DNA from: Thermophilibacter provencensis
GTDB taxonomy: Bacteria > Actinomycetota > Coriobacteriia > Coriobacteriales > Atopobiaceae
Assembly: GCF_900128445.1 (NCBI RefSeq)
Contig: NZ_LT671417.1
Coordinates: forward strand, 2,181,201-2,245,200
Direction: 5' to 3'
Length of the DNA stretch: 64,000 nucleotides
Position 1 is the first letter of the stretch, and every line of letters starts with the position of its first letter. The translations under genes were made by a program, and so were the position numbers. Of the stretch, positions 40,331 to 48,352 are shown piece after piece. The notes under the pieces were generated by a model that saw only the letters and a program-made list of their open reading frames with translations, had not been told where the DNA came from and ran no database searches.

Positions 40331-42099
40331 GCGCTCCCCCTCTCCGTCGTGACAGACGACCCTGTCACCTTTGTCACGACGCCGTAGTCCTCGAGCTCGC
40401 GCTGGGCACGCCAGAGCGTGGCGTAGCGCCCGCCGGCGGCGACGAGCTCGTCGTGGCGCCCGCACTCTGCCACGCGCCCGTCGTCGAGCACGAGGATCTT
40501 GTCGGCCCCCATCACGCTCGCCAGGCGGTGAGAGATGAGGATCACCGTCGCGCGCCCCGCCAGGCCGCGCACCGCGCCCATGATGGCGTCCTCGCTCTCC
40601 GCGTCCACGTTGGAGGCGGCCTCGTCAAAGACGTAGACCGGCGTCTCGTGCAGGAGCGCCCGGGCAATGGCGAGGCGCTGGCGCTGCCCGCCCGAGAGGT
40701 TGGAGCCGCGCTCCGCGAGCATCGTGTCCAGCCCGTCCTCACCGCGGAGGAAGGGCGCCAGGCGCGTGGCCTCGAGTGCGGACCACAGCGCATCGTCGCT
40801 CGCACCAGGAGCTGCGACCAGCAGGTTCTCGCGCACCGTCCCCTTGAAGAGGTAGCTCTCGTGCCCCACGTAGGTCACGTGGGCGAGCAGGTCGGCCGCG
40901 TCGAGCGCGCCGACCTCCACGCCGCCCACCGTGAGCGAGCCGCGATACCCGCGCAGCCGCCCCAGAAGGAGCGCCGCGAGCGTGGACTTGCCGCAGCCGG
41001 ACTCGCCCACCACGGCAACGAAGCCGCCGGCCGGCACGTCCAGGCTCACGCCGCCCAGCACCTCACGCTCGCCGTCGTAGGAGAAGCGCAGGTCGCGTGC
41101 GCGCACGTCGCAGCGCGCGGGGAATGCCTCCCCGCCCGCCGGGGGCTCCGGCAGGCCCAGCAGCCGGAAGATCTTCTCGCTCGCGGCCATGCCGTTCATC
41201 GCCACGTGGAAGAACGACCCCAGCTGGCGCATGGGAATGAAGTAGTCCGCCGCCAGAAGGATGACGGCAAGGCACCCTCCCAGGTCAATCGCGCCGGCGG
41301 CCATCTGCGAGAGCGCCACCGCCACGCCGGCGGCCGCCCCGCCATACGCCACGAGGTCCATGATCGTGATGGAGTTGAGCTGCATCGTGAGCACGCGCAT
41401 CGTGATGCGCCGGAACTTCTCGGCCTGCTCGTTCATCTCCGCCTGCTTGAACTCGTCGGCCTGGTAGACCTTGAGCGTGGTGAGGCCCTGGAGGTTCTCA
41501 AGGAACGTGTCTCCGAGCTCGGTGTACTGGCCCCAGTAGCGGCCGAGCAGCCTCTTTGCCCAGGTCTGCACCGCTGCGATGGCGACCGGGATGAGCGGTA
41601 CGCACACGAGCAGCACCACGGCAGACGGAACGTTCACGAAGGAGAGGGCCACGAAGAGCGTGAGCGGCGCGAGCATGGCGTAGAAGAACTGCGGCAGGTA
41701 CGCGCCGAAGTAGGTCTCGAGCTGGTCGCATCCCTCAACGGCCACCTGCACGACCTCGGAGGTGCGCACGTCCTCGCGGTAGCTCGGCCCCAAGCGCAGG
41801 AGCTTCTCATAGATGCGATGGCGCAGCGTGCGCTTGACCTCGCGGCTGGCGAGAAACCCCATGCGCGCGGAGCCCATGGCGGCAAGCCCGCGCACGACGG
41901 CCGCCGAGACCACGCAGACGGCGAGAAGCACGAGGTCCTTCTCGCCCGCCGTGCCCGCCCGGAGCGCGGAGAGCGTCCGGCAGATGGCGAGCACCATCCC
42001 CATGTTGGCCACGAGCGACGCCCACTGGAGGGCCACGCTCACGCCCACGTACCTCATGCTCCCCGGCACGATGCCGATGAGCCGCTTGTCGATCATCAC
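40327..42099 (-). CDS. ABC half-transporter, CydD-like
   Basis: 590 residues: membrane domain with CydD-type motifs (VVQVAVEGCDQLETYFGAYL, ENLQGLTTLKVYQADEFK), ATPase domain with Walker A VGESGCGKSTLAALLLG, signature LSGGQRQRLAIARALL, Walker B VYVFDEAASNVDAE, and His in LISHRLAS. It begins a coupled operon with the CydC-like, YgbA-like and DUF454 genes. AGEKDLVLLAV carries the dispersed word. The last ~15 residues come from a palindromic element. A GTTAG box precedes it. Confidence 0.82.
   Translation of the reverse strand: MMIDKRLIGIVPGSMRYVGVSVALQWASLVANMGMVLAICRTLSALRAGTAGEKDLVLLAVCVVSAAVVRGLAAMGSARMGFLASREVKRTLRHRIYEKLLRLGPSYREDVRTSEVVQVAVEGCDQLETYFGAYLPQFFYAMLAPLTLFVALSFVNVPSAVVLLVCVPLIPVAIAAVQTWAKRLLGRYWGQYTELGDTFLENLQGLTTLKVYQADEFKQAEMNEQAEKFRRITMRVLTMQLNSITIMDLVAYGGAAAGVAVALSQMAAGAIDLGGCLAVILLAADYFIPMRQLGSFFHVAMNGMAASEKIFRLLGLPEPPAGGEAFPARCDVRARDLRFSYDGEREVLGGVSLDVPAGGFVAVVGESGCGKSTLAALLLGRLRGYRGSLTVGGVEVGALDAADLLAHVTYVGHESYLFKGTVRENLLVAAPGASDDALWSALEATRLAPFLRGEDGLDTMLAERGSNLSGGQRQRLAIARALLHETPVYVFDEAASNVDAESEDAIMGAVRGLAGRATVILISHRLASVMGADKILVLDDGRVAECGRHDELVAAGGRYATLWRAQRELEDYGVVTKVTGSSVTTERGSA
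40346..40380. repeat. Palindromic element in CydD-like gene end
   Basis: GTCGTGACA (40346-40354) pairs with TGTCACGAC (40372-40380) around GACGACCCTGTCACCTT. It encodes VVTKVTGSSVTT near the CydD-like C-terminus, in the same frame that gives TKVTGSSV at the YgbA-like N-terminus. Confidence 0.75.
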
Positions 42100-42129
42100 G
42101 CGCGTCGCCCCTCACGTCCGCCTTCATCT

Positions 42130-42145
42130 GTTAGAAACAGTAAAC
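42130..42145. promoter_or_regulatory. GTTAG box before CydDC-like operon
   Basis: GTTAGAAACAGTAAAC lies 31 bases upstream of the CydD-like start. It keeps the GTTAG left half and the spacing of the box GTTAGACACAGCTAAC at 23992 (13 of 16 positions equal). Confidence 0.55.
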
Positions 42146-42216
42146 TATCTGGACGTAGAGGTTAGACGAATGCAACTCAATTTGTGGGATATAGGACAAA
42201 ATGTGTGTCCGTTTCA

Positions 42217-42247
42217 GGGGCATCGACGCAGGTCGATGCCCCTTTTT
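42217..42247 (+). terminator. Terminator inside the left IS end
   Basis: GGGGCATCGAC (42217-42227) pairs perfectly with 42232-42242 around GCAG and is followed by TTTTT. It would stop outside transcription from entering the transposase gene. Confidence 0.8.
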
Positions 42248-42372
42248 CTCGGCCTTAAATCCATGTGGCGAATTTAACCACTCGGACAGAAAGTGTGTCC
42301 GTTCGCAACTCGTTTCCGCAGGTCGATGACGGAAAATCCGACCGTTAAACCCGGCGGAATCGAGGTTCGCGG

Positions 42373-43491
42373 ATGAAGGCGGTCAGGTGCCCCTCCTGCG
42401 GGGCGGCGATGAAGAGGAACGGGAAGACGAGCGCAGGCGCGCAGAGGTGGAGGTGTGGCTCCTGCGGCGCCTCCACGACGCTCTCCTACGACGACACGGC
42501 CGCGAGGCTCGGTGAGTTCCTGGCGTGGCTGACCTCGAAGGACACCCAGCTCTCGATGCCCGGCCAGGGGCGCACGTTCAGGAGGAGGACCGCCGGGTTC
42601 TGGCGGGTGTGGCCCATGCCCGAGCCGACCGGGGAGGTCCGCAGGGTGCTCTTCGTCGACGGGATATGGCTCGCCCGCGACCTCGTGGTCCTGATCGCGC
42701 ACGACGGGAGCTTCGTCGTGTCGTGGTACATGGCGCAGTCGGAGACCTCGAGGGCGTGGGAGGCCCTGATGGCGCCGATCCCGGCCCCGGACGTGGTGGT
42801 GTGCGACGGCGGGACGGGCTTCGAGAGGGCCAGGCGCCGCGCGTGGCCGAGGACGCGCGTGCAGAGGTGCCTCTTCCACGCGTTCTGCCAGGTGAGGCGC
42901 TACACCACCTCGCGCCCGAGGCTCCAGGCGGGCAGGGAGCTCTACGCGCTCGCGCTCGAGCTGATGCACCTCGAGACGCTCCGCCAGGCCGACTGGTGGG
43001 TTGAGCGCTACCTGCAGTGGTGCGAGTTCTGGGCCGACTTCCTCGAGGACGTCTCGTACGTCGACGGGAGGCGCCAGTTCACCCACGAGAGGCTCAGGAA
43101 GGCCCGCTCCTCGCTCTCGCGGCTCGTCTCGCGGGGGACCCTCTTCACCTACCTGGACCCCGCACTGACGGCGGAGGGGCCGCTGCCGCGCACCAACAAC
43201 GCGATCGAGGGAGGGGTCAACGCGCAGCTCCGGGACATGCTCAGGAACCATCGCGGCATGTCGACCATGCGGCGCGTGAAGGCGGTCTTCTGGTGGTGCT
43301 ACCTGCACACAGAGAGCCCGAGGGACGCGCGCGGAATCCTCGCCTCCATGCCAACGGACGACGACATCGACCTGCTCTACAGGACCTACTCGGCATCACC
43401 CAAGCGCGACGACGGGGGCCCGGAGTGGGGCGACCGGGTAGTCTGGGAGGAGCTCCACCACAAGGACCCGTATACCTTCTGGCTGGACTAG
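42373..43491 (+). CDS. IS1249/IS256-family transposase
   Basis: 372 residues. N-terminal zinc ribbon CPSCGAAMKRNGKTSAGAQRWRCGSCGAS, then the Mutator-type DDE domain: Asp in RVLFVDGIWLARD, Asp in VVVCDGGTGFERA, Glu in TNNAIEGGVNAQLRDMLRNHRGMS. LFHAFCQVRRY gives the C/H segment of the fold. Full length and uninterrupted, so the element could still move. Confidence 0.9.
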   Translation: MKAVRCPSCGAAMKRNGKTSAGAQRWRCGSCGASTTLSYDDTAARLGEFLAWLTSKDTQLSMPGQGRTFRRRTAGFWRVWPMPEPTGEVRRVLFVDGIWLARDLVVLIAHDGSFVVSWYMAQSETSRAWEALMAPIPAPDVVVCDGGTGFERARRRAWPRTRVQRCLFHAFCQVRRYTTSRPRLQAGRELYALALELMHLETLRQADWWVERYLQWCEFWADFLEDVSYVDGRRQFTHERLRKARSSLSRLVSRGTLFTYLDPALTAEGPLPRTNNAIEGGVNAQLRDMLRNHRGMSTMRRVKAVFWWCYLHTESPRDARGILASMPTDDDIDLLYRTYSASPKRDDGGPEWGDRVVWEELHHKDPYTFWLD

Positions 43492-43565
43492 GACAGGCGT
43501 TCCGCCGAGACACACATTTTGTCCTATAACCCCAATTTGTTAGATGCACATAACTTTATGCCTCC

Positions 43566-43636
43566 GGCATGACAAAGGTGACAGGGTCAACTGTCAGGAA
43601 AAACCTGACAGTTGACCCTGTCACCTTTGTCATGCC
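43566..43636. repeat. Perfect 33-bp inverted repeat
   Basis: 43566-43598 and 43604-43636 are exact complements around AAAAA. Each arm contains GACAAAGGTGACAGGGTCAA, the complement of the core seen at 38663 and 40346, and then CTGTCAGG. It ends 8 bases before the HIT gene stop and right of the IS. Confidence 0.85.
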
Positions 43637-43643
43637 GAGAGCG

Positions 43644-44075
43644 CTACAGGGCGGCAGAGATCTTGTCGATGAGCTCGGCATACTCGGCGTCGGAGAGCGT
43701 CACGCGGCCCGGGTTCATCGCGAACACGTCGCCGAACTCGAAGGGGTCGTCCGCGTACTTGGGCACGAGGTGGAAGTGCAGGTGATGCATCGTGTCTCCA
43801 TACGCCCCGAAGTTGATCTTGTCGGGAGAGAAGGCCCGATGCAGCGCGGAGGCCACGTGGCGGACGTCGGCCATGAAGGCGGCCGACTCCTCCTCGGTGA
43901 GGTCGCTGATGTCGTCGACGTGGCGCCTGGAGGCCACGATGCACCGGCCGCGGTGGCTCTGCTCCCTGAAGAGTATCAGCTGGCTTGCCGGCAGCTCGCG
44001 TATGGGGATGCCGAAGGCGCCCACCAGCTCGTCCTTCTCGCCAATCATGCAGTATGCGCAGCTTTCGTCCCTCAT
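43644..44075 (-). CDS. HIT-family nucleotide hydrolase
   Basis: 143 residues, HIT fold. The histidine triad is HHLHFHLVPKY near 105; the N-terminal CAYCMIGEKDEL holds a Cys pair that may bind zinc with downstream His (QSHRGRCIVASRRHVDDI), as in Hint proteins. They hydrolyse aminoacyl- or phosphoramidate nucleotides. GGGGAG precedes the ATG at 44075. IGEKDEL carries the dispersed word. Confidence 0.9.
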   Translation of the reverse strand: MRDESCAYCMIGEKDELVGAFGIPIRELPASQLILFREQSHRGRCIVASRRHVDDISDLTEEESAAFMADVRHVASALHRAFSPDKINFGAYGDTMHHLHFHLVPKYADDPFEFGDVFAMNPGRVTLSDAEYAELIDKISAAL

Positions 44076-44166
44076 GGTCTCCCCTTTCTCGCATGCTCCC
44101 GATGGCTCAACTGTAGCGCCGGGGTCGCCGCGCGCGGGGGACACGTCGGCAAGCGTGCGACGCCAC

Positions 44167-44303
44167 GTTTGCGCGAGCAGCCATCCGCGGCCGCCGCGTT
44201 TGCACGAGCAAACGTCACGCCAGGGCGGGGCGAGAAGAACCGACCTGCGGAAACGTCGCCGAAGAGGAGGCGCCCGCCGCGTTTGCACATGCAAACGCGG
44301 CGG
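44167..44303. repeat. Three GTTTGC palindromes in one gap
   Basis: GTTTGC-N4-GCAAAC or a variant occurs at 44167-44179, 44198-44213 and 44274-44303. The last has 13-bp perfect arms (CCGCCGCGTTTGC) around ACAT and may end the anti-sigma gene. A dispersed-word copy lies at 44232. The 237-base gap has no gene. Confidence 0.65.
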
Positions 44304-44312
44304 GTCGGCGGG

Positions 44313-45107
44313 TCAGTCGTGCCCGGCCCGCCCCCGGTGCCGCCCTCCGTGATGGCTGGAAGAGGACCCCGCGCCCTCCAGCAGCTCCGCGAGCTCGCGC
44401 ACGCTCATGTCCGCCGCATCCTCGGCGGTGAGGTCGGAGCCCGCGTCCACGAGCTCGCGCCAGACGCGCCACTTCCCCACGCCGAGCCCCTCCTCGTGCG
44501 CGGCATGGTGCTCCTCCTCGCTCGCGTGCGAGCAGCTCACCTCGGCGGCGGAGGCGCCCAGGCACCGATGGCTCGCATCCTCGATGGCGCCGTACTGGGC
44601 ATCGTCCCCGCAGCTCACGGTCACGCTCACCGCCGAGTCCGCCGTGAGGTAGCCGGCGGCCTCCATGCCCTCGACGAGCGCGCGCACGGCATCCTCGTAC
44701 CCCATCCACGTCACGTCCGTGGCGGAGAGCACGTCCTCCCCGTCCTCGTTGAGGCCCCGCGCGCTGACCACGTGGTCGAAGCGGTTGAGGCCGAGCTCGA
44801 TCGAGGGGTTCACGTCGATGTCCACGTACGCGGTCGGGGTGGCGACGGCAAGCCCGAGAAGGCCCGCGCCCACCGCGGCGACCACGAGGCAGGCGGCGAG
44901 CAGCAGTCGCGCGCGGCGCCGGGCGCGCGGGCGAGAAGGACGCGACCCCGTCGCGGCGACGCTCGCGGCGGGCGCGGGCGCGTCGGCGCGCTCCCCCTCG
45001 CCGTGGCGGGCCTCGATCGCGGCAAGCGCGCGGGCCTTGACGCCCTCGGGGGCATGGACGGACGCGAACGCCTCGCGCACGCGCCTCTCGGCGGCACCCT
45101 CCCTCAT
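44313..45107 (-). CDS. RsgI-like anti-sigma factor
   Basis: 264 residues. N-terminal ~70 cytosolic residues, one helix (LLLAACLVVAAVGAGLLGLAV), then the extracytoplasmic RsgI-type domain TPTAYVDIDVNPSIELGLNRFDHVVSARGLNEDGEDVL, and a charged tail rich in His and Gly. RsgI proteins hold sigma-I-like factors until an outside signal arrives. The ATG overlaps the sigma gene stop by 4 bases, so the two are coupled. Confidence 0.85.
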   Translation of the reverse strand: MREGAAERRVREAFASVHAPEGVKARALAAIEARHGEGERADAPAPAASVAATGSRPSRPRARRRARLLLAACLVVAAVGAGLLGLAVATPTAYVDIDVNPSIELGLNRFDHVVSARGLNEDGEDVLSATDVTWMGYEDAVRALVEGMEAAGYLTADSAVSVTVSCGDDAQYGAIEDASHRCLGASAAEVSCSHASEEEHHAAHEEGLGVGKWRVWRELVDAGSDLTAEDAADMSVRELAELLEGAGSSSSHHGGRHRGRAGHD

Positions 45108-45589
45108 GACAGCACCTCCCTGAGCCTGCGCTTCCCCCGCGAGATCCAGGAGTAGACCGTGCCCACGGGCATGTCGCAGATCCCGGCTATCTCGCGCGCG
45201 GTGTATCCCTCGCACAGGGCGAGGTAGAGCTGGGTCCGGGGCGGGTCCCCGAGCGCGGACATGGCGTCGAGCACCTCGCGCAGGCCGAGCTCGGAGGGCA
45301 CCTCGGCGTCGACGGCCCCCTCGCCGAGCCGCTCCATGCGCTCGTCGAGCGAGACGTCGCGCCTCCGGGCCGCGCGCAGGGCGTCCTTGCAGCCGTTGAT
45401 GGCCACGCGCAGGAGCCAGGCGCGGGCGTGGGCGTCGTCGCGGAACGGCCCGTCGTGCAGCGCGTACTTGAGGAAGGTCTCCTGGAAGACGTCCTCGGCA
45501 TCCGCAGCGGGCAGGTAGACGAGGCAGGCGCGCCACACTGCGTCGGCGTGGGCGCCCATGGCGCGCTCTATGTCCGCCGCGTCGCGCAC
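45104..45589 (-). CDS. ECF-type RNA polymerase sigma factor
   Basis: 161 residues. Region 2 (DAVWRACLVYLPAADAEDVFQETFLKYAL and the WLLRVAINGCKD part) and region 4 (LREVLDAMSALGDPPRTQLYLALCEGYTAREIAGICDMPVGTVYSWISRGKRRLRE) are complete; region 3 is absent as in ECF factors. It precedes its probable anti-sigma factor, and a small secreted protein gene lies 30 bases upstream on the same strand. Confidence 0.9.
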   Translation of the reverse strand: MRDAADIERAMGAHADAVWRACLVYLPAADAEDVFQETFLKYALHDGPFRDDAHARAWLLRVAINGCKDALRAARRRDVSLDERMERLGEGAVDAEVPSELGLREVLDAMSALGDPPRTQLYLALCEGYTAREIAGICDMPVGTVYSWISRGKRRLREVLS

Positions 45590-45619
45590 GTGACCTCCCC
45601 CTCGCTTCCCTCCATCATG

Positions 45620-45919
45620 CTACCAGCAACGATGCGCCCCGCCGCGGCCGCTCCGCACGCCGGAGCCGCAGCCCCGGCCGGAATGGTGGCCACGTCCGCA
45701 GCCCCTCCCGGCGCACGTCCCGTCCTCGCGGTTGTCGCACACCCCGTCGGCGTCCACGTCCACGTAGACGCATCGGTCCGTGGCGGCGTCGACCCTGCGC
45801 TCGATCGCCTGGCCCGTGAGCGACGACCGCGCCGCGGCGGCCGGCGTCGCCAGGCATCCCAACGAGAGCGCCCCCGCCGCGGCGAGGCCGGCAAGCCCCA
45901 GGCAGATTCCCCTCAGCAT
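45620..45919 (-). CDS. Small secreted Asp-box, Cys/Gly/His-rich protein
   Basis: 99 residues. Signal peptide (LRGICLGLAGLAAAGALSLGCLATPAAAARSS; the Cys at about 22 could even be a lipobox). Then CVYVDVDADGVCDNREDG, a DxDxDGxC loop that may bind Ca2+ or another metal, and a Cys/Gly/His/Arg-rich tail ending HRCW. GGGGGAG precedes the ATG. It opens the sigma/anti-sigma unit and might feed its signal or be its target. Confidence 0.7.
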   Translation of the reverse strand: MLRGICLGLAGLAAAGALSLGCLATPAAAARSSLTGQAIERRVDAATDRCVYVDVDADGVCDNREDGTCAGRGCGRGHHSGRGCGSGVRSGRGGAHRCW

Positions 45920-46072
45920 CGCAATCACTCCCCCGCTCCGTGGGGCGACCCTCTCGCCCCTCATCACAGACACGAGCCAGGGACGGGAATCCTTGCAGGC
46001 CTTCTCGCGTTTTTTTCGCCACGCCCTTCTCGCCCAGTGCGGGCCATCGACCGGCGACGGCGAAACGGGAGG

Positions 46073-47989
46073 CTACCTGCGCCGGCGACGGCGGCTCTCG
46101 CGGATGACGTCGTGCGCGACCCACACGCCGAGGATGAAGGCGGCGAGGTAGCCGATGAAGCCGATGATGGGGATGCCAAAGATGACCGGCTGGATGCGGG
46201 CGTAGTAGACGACGGACGATCCGATGAACAGGCCCGCCACGATGACGCTCATCGTGAGGCGGTTGGCGATGCGCGAGAGGTCCTCGAGCGGGTCGGCCGT
46301 GCCGGCGAGGTCGAGGTTCACGCGGAGCTGGCCGCGCGTGAGCATGCGCGTGATGAGGCTGAGGTCGCCCGCCGCCCCGAGCAGGCCGTGCGTGGCGGCA
46401 ACCGTCTCGCGCGAGAGGCGCGAGAGCTCCTGGCGCACGAGCTCGTCAGGCGCGGCGTGCGCGCGCAGGTGGCTCTGGATGATCTCCACGATCGAGGCAT
46501 CCGGAAGGAGCGTGTGCACCACGCCCTCGAGCGTCACGAGGGAGCGGGCGAGCATGGTGACCGACCCCGGGAGCTCGATGCCGTTCTTCTGCGCCATGGA
46601 GATGAGCGCGTTCATGAACGAGCCGATATCGAGGTCGGAGAGGTCGGCGAGGCCGTAGTCGGCGACGATCGCGTCGAGGTCGGCGAGCAGGTGCGCGTGG
46701 TCGACCTCCGAGGTGTCGGACGTCGAGAAGCGCAGCAGGCCGTCGGCGAGCGCCGGCGAGTCGCAGCGCGCGACGGCGAAGACCATGTCGCGCACCGCGC
46801 CGCGGTCGTGGCTGGAGAGGCGGCCCATGATGCCGAGGTCGAGGTAGACGATCTTGCCGCCGTTGATCACGAGGTTGCCGAGATGAGGATCCGCGTGGAA
46901 GAAGCCGTCGTCGAGCATCTGGCTCGTGTAGTTGTCCGCGAGCTTGGTGCCGATCTCCGCGAGGTCGTAGCCCTCGGAGACGAGGCGCGCGGTGTCGTTG
47001 ATGGGGATGCCCTCGACGTAGTCCATGACCACCACGCGCCGCGTGCAGAGCGCGGGGTAGGGCTTGGGGCAGTCGACGAACCGGCAGCCCGCGTTGTTGC
47101 GGCGGAACTCCTCGAGGCTGCGCGCCTCCACGAGGAAGTCCGTCTCCTCGCGGAACGACTGCCAGAGCTCGTCCACCACCGACTGCAGGTCGATGAACTG
47201 CTCGTCCCCCATGAAGCGGCTCGCGTAGCGCGCGAGCGAGCGGATGATGGAGATGTCGCGCGCCATGATCTCCTGCACGTGCGGCCGCTGGAGCTTCACC
47301 GCCACGACCTCGCCCGTCACGAGGCGCGCCTTGTGCACCTGGGCGACGGAGGCCGAGCCGAGCGGGCGGTCGTCGATCGCGTCGAAGATGTCCTCGAGCG
47401 GGCGGTCGTACTCGGCGCGCAGGGCGGAGATCACCGTGTCGCGGTCCATGGGCTCCACGCTCGTGCGGAGCTTCCCGAGCTCGCGCGTGAAGCTCTCCGG
47501 CAGGATCTCCGAGCGCATGGAGAGGATCTGCCCCGCCTTGACGAAGGTGGGGCCGAGCTCCTCGAGCATGCGCCGCAGGCTCTTCGGCGTGAGGCCGTGG
47601 AAGATGTCGTAGCGTCGGACGATGTTGACCATCTCGCCGATGCGCGCGAGGCGCGACCCCGTGGTGAGGCCGTAGTCGTCCGCCCCGTCCGCGCGCCCGC
47701 CGAACAGCCCGATCGTCTGCGACGAGTCGCGCTGCTCCTCCCGCTTCCTCACGGCGGAGTACCAGGCGTCCAGGATGTCGTCCGGGGTCTTTGCCGTGGT
47801 GGGGACCTGCCGCCTGGGCAGCTCGGTGCCCATGACGCAGCCCCACGCGCGCCGCCCCTCCCCCTCGGGGGGGACGTCGCCCGCGGGGGGCGCCTGCTCC
47901 GCGGGCGACGTCGTGGCCCGCGGGTCCTGCCGAGCCGGGGTCGCGTCGTCGGCGCGACCCCGGCCTGTGTCGCTTCGAGCTTCCGTCAC
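46073..47989 (-). CDS. ABC1/UbiB-family atypical kinase
   Basis: 638 residues. A low-complexity N-terminus of ~55 residues, the KxGQ-type motif FVKAGQILSMR near 140, AxAS-like LGSASVAQVHKARL near 195, catalytic HADPHLGNLVIN near 350 and DLGIMGRLS near 370, then two C-terminal membrane helices (VIVAGLFIGSSVVYYARIQ, GIPIIGFIGYLAAFILG). UbiB helps lipid or quinone handling; in an organism likely without ubiquinone, the role is open. The GTG start follows GGGGAG; the ATG at 47833 is an alternative. Confidence 0.9.
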   Translation of the reverse strand: MTEARSDTGRGRADDATPARQDPRATTSPAEQAPPAGDVPPEGEGRRAWGCVMGTELPRRQVPTTAKTPDDILDAWYSAVRKREEQRDSSQTIGLFGGRADGADDYGLTTGSRLARIGEMVNIVRRYDIFHGLTPKSLRRMLEELGPTFVKAGQILSMRSEILPESFTRELGKLRTSVEPMDRDTVISALRAEYDRPLEDIFDAIDDRPLGSASVAQVHKARLVTGEVVAVKLQRPHVQEIMARDISIIRSLARYASRFMGDEQFIDLQSVVDELWQSFREETDFLVEARSLEEFRRNNAGCRFVDCPKPYPALCTRRVVVMDYVEGIPINDTARLVSEGYDLAEIGTKLADNYTSQMLDDGFFHADPHLGNLVINGGKIVYLDLGIMGRLSSHDRGAVRDMVFAVARCDSPALADGLLRFSTSDTSEVDHAHLLADLDAIVADYGLADLSDLDIGSFMNALISMAQKNGIELPGSVTMLARSLVTLEGVVHTLLPDASIVEIIQSHLRAHAAPDELVRQELSRLSRETVAATHGLLGAAGDLSLITRMLTRGQLRVNLDLAGTADPLEDLSRIANRLTMSVIVAGLFIGSSVVYYARIQPVIFGIPIIGFIGYLAAFILGVWVAHDVIRESRRRRRR

Positions 47990-48004
47990 GTGCTCCCCAA
48001 GCCG

Positions 48005-48352
48005 CTACTCGGCGTCTTCCTCTTCTCCCTCGGCGTCCTCGACGTCGACCGTGACGGTCTGCGCGTCGATGTCCGCGGACATCTGGGCCACCTTGGCGGC
48101 GTACGCCGCGCGCTCCTCGGGCGTCATGGACTCAAGGCGGGCGCGCAGGGCGGAGTCTCCGGCGCCGTCGATGACCTCCTTGGCCTTGCGGGTGAGCTCC
48201 TGGTTGAGCGTCTTGCCCTGCTCGACCGTCAGCTCGCCCTTCTTGACCAGCTCCTCGACGACCTCCTGGGACTTCTCGGCCCCCATGGCAACCGCGCCCA
48301 CGCTGGCCAGGAAGAGCTTGCGGATGCCCTCGGTCACGTCAAAGTCTGCCAT
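48005..48352 (-). CDS. Phasin-like coiled-coil protein, UbiB partner
   Basis: 115 residues. A hydrophobic N-terminal stretch (IRKLFLASVGAVAMG), then long helices EKSQEVVEELVKKGELTVEQGKTLNQELTRKAKEVI typical of phasin/PhaI-like proteins, ending with an acidic tail (DVEDAEGEEEDAE). These small proteins often stand just before UbiB kinases, as here (15-base gap), and may regulate or anchor them. GGGAG precedes the ATG at 48352. Confidence 0.8.
   Translation of the reverse strand: MADFDVTEGIRKLFLASVGAVAMGAEKSQEVVEELVKKGELTVEQGKTLNQELTRKAKEVIDGAGDSALRARLESMTPEERAAYAAKVAQMSADIDAQTVTVDVEDAEGEEEDAE

Larger units (their letters stand above)
42186..43532 (+). mobile_element. IS256-type (IS1249-like) insertion sequence, intact
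   Basis: 1347 bp. Terminal inverted repeats of 24 bp (42186-42209 and 43509-43532) differ at one base; both contain TATAGGACAAAATGTGTGTC. An 8-bp target duplication CAATTTGT flanks it (42178-42185 and 43533-43540), so the insertion is clean. A second, diverged copy of the terminal word (GGACAGAAAGTGTGTCC) lies inside the left end near 42285. It landed between the CydDC-like promoter and the HIT gene. Confidence 0.9.

Noticed and set aside
38690-42099. Firm naming as cydD and cydC
   Set aside because: Fold and order agree, but no cytochrome bd genes are in the window and the substrate cannot be told, so only CydDC-like is stated.
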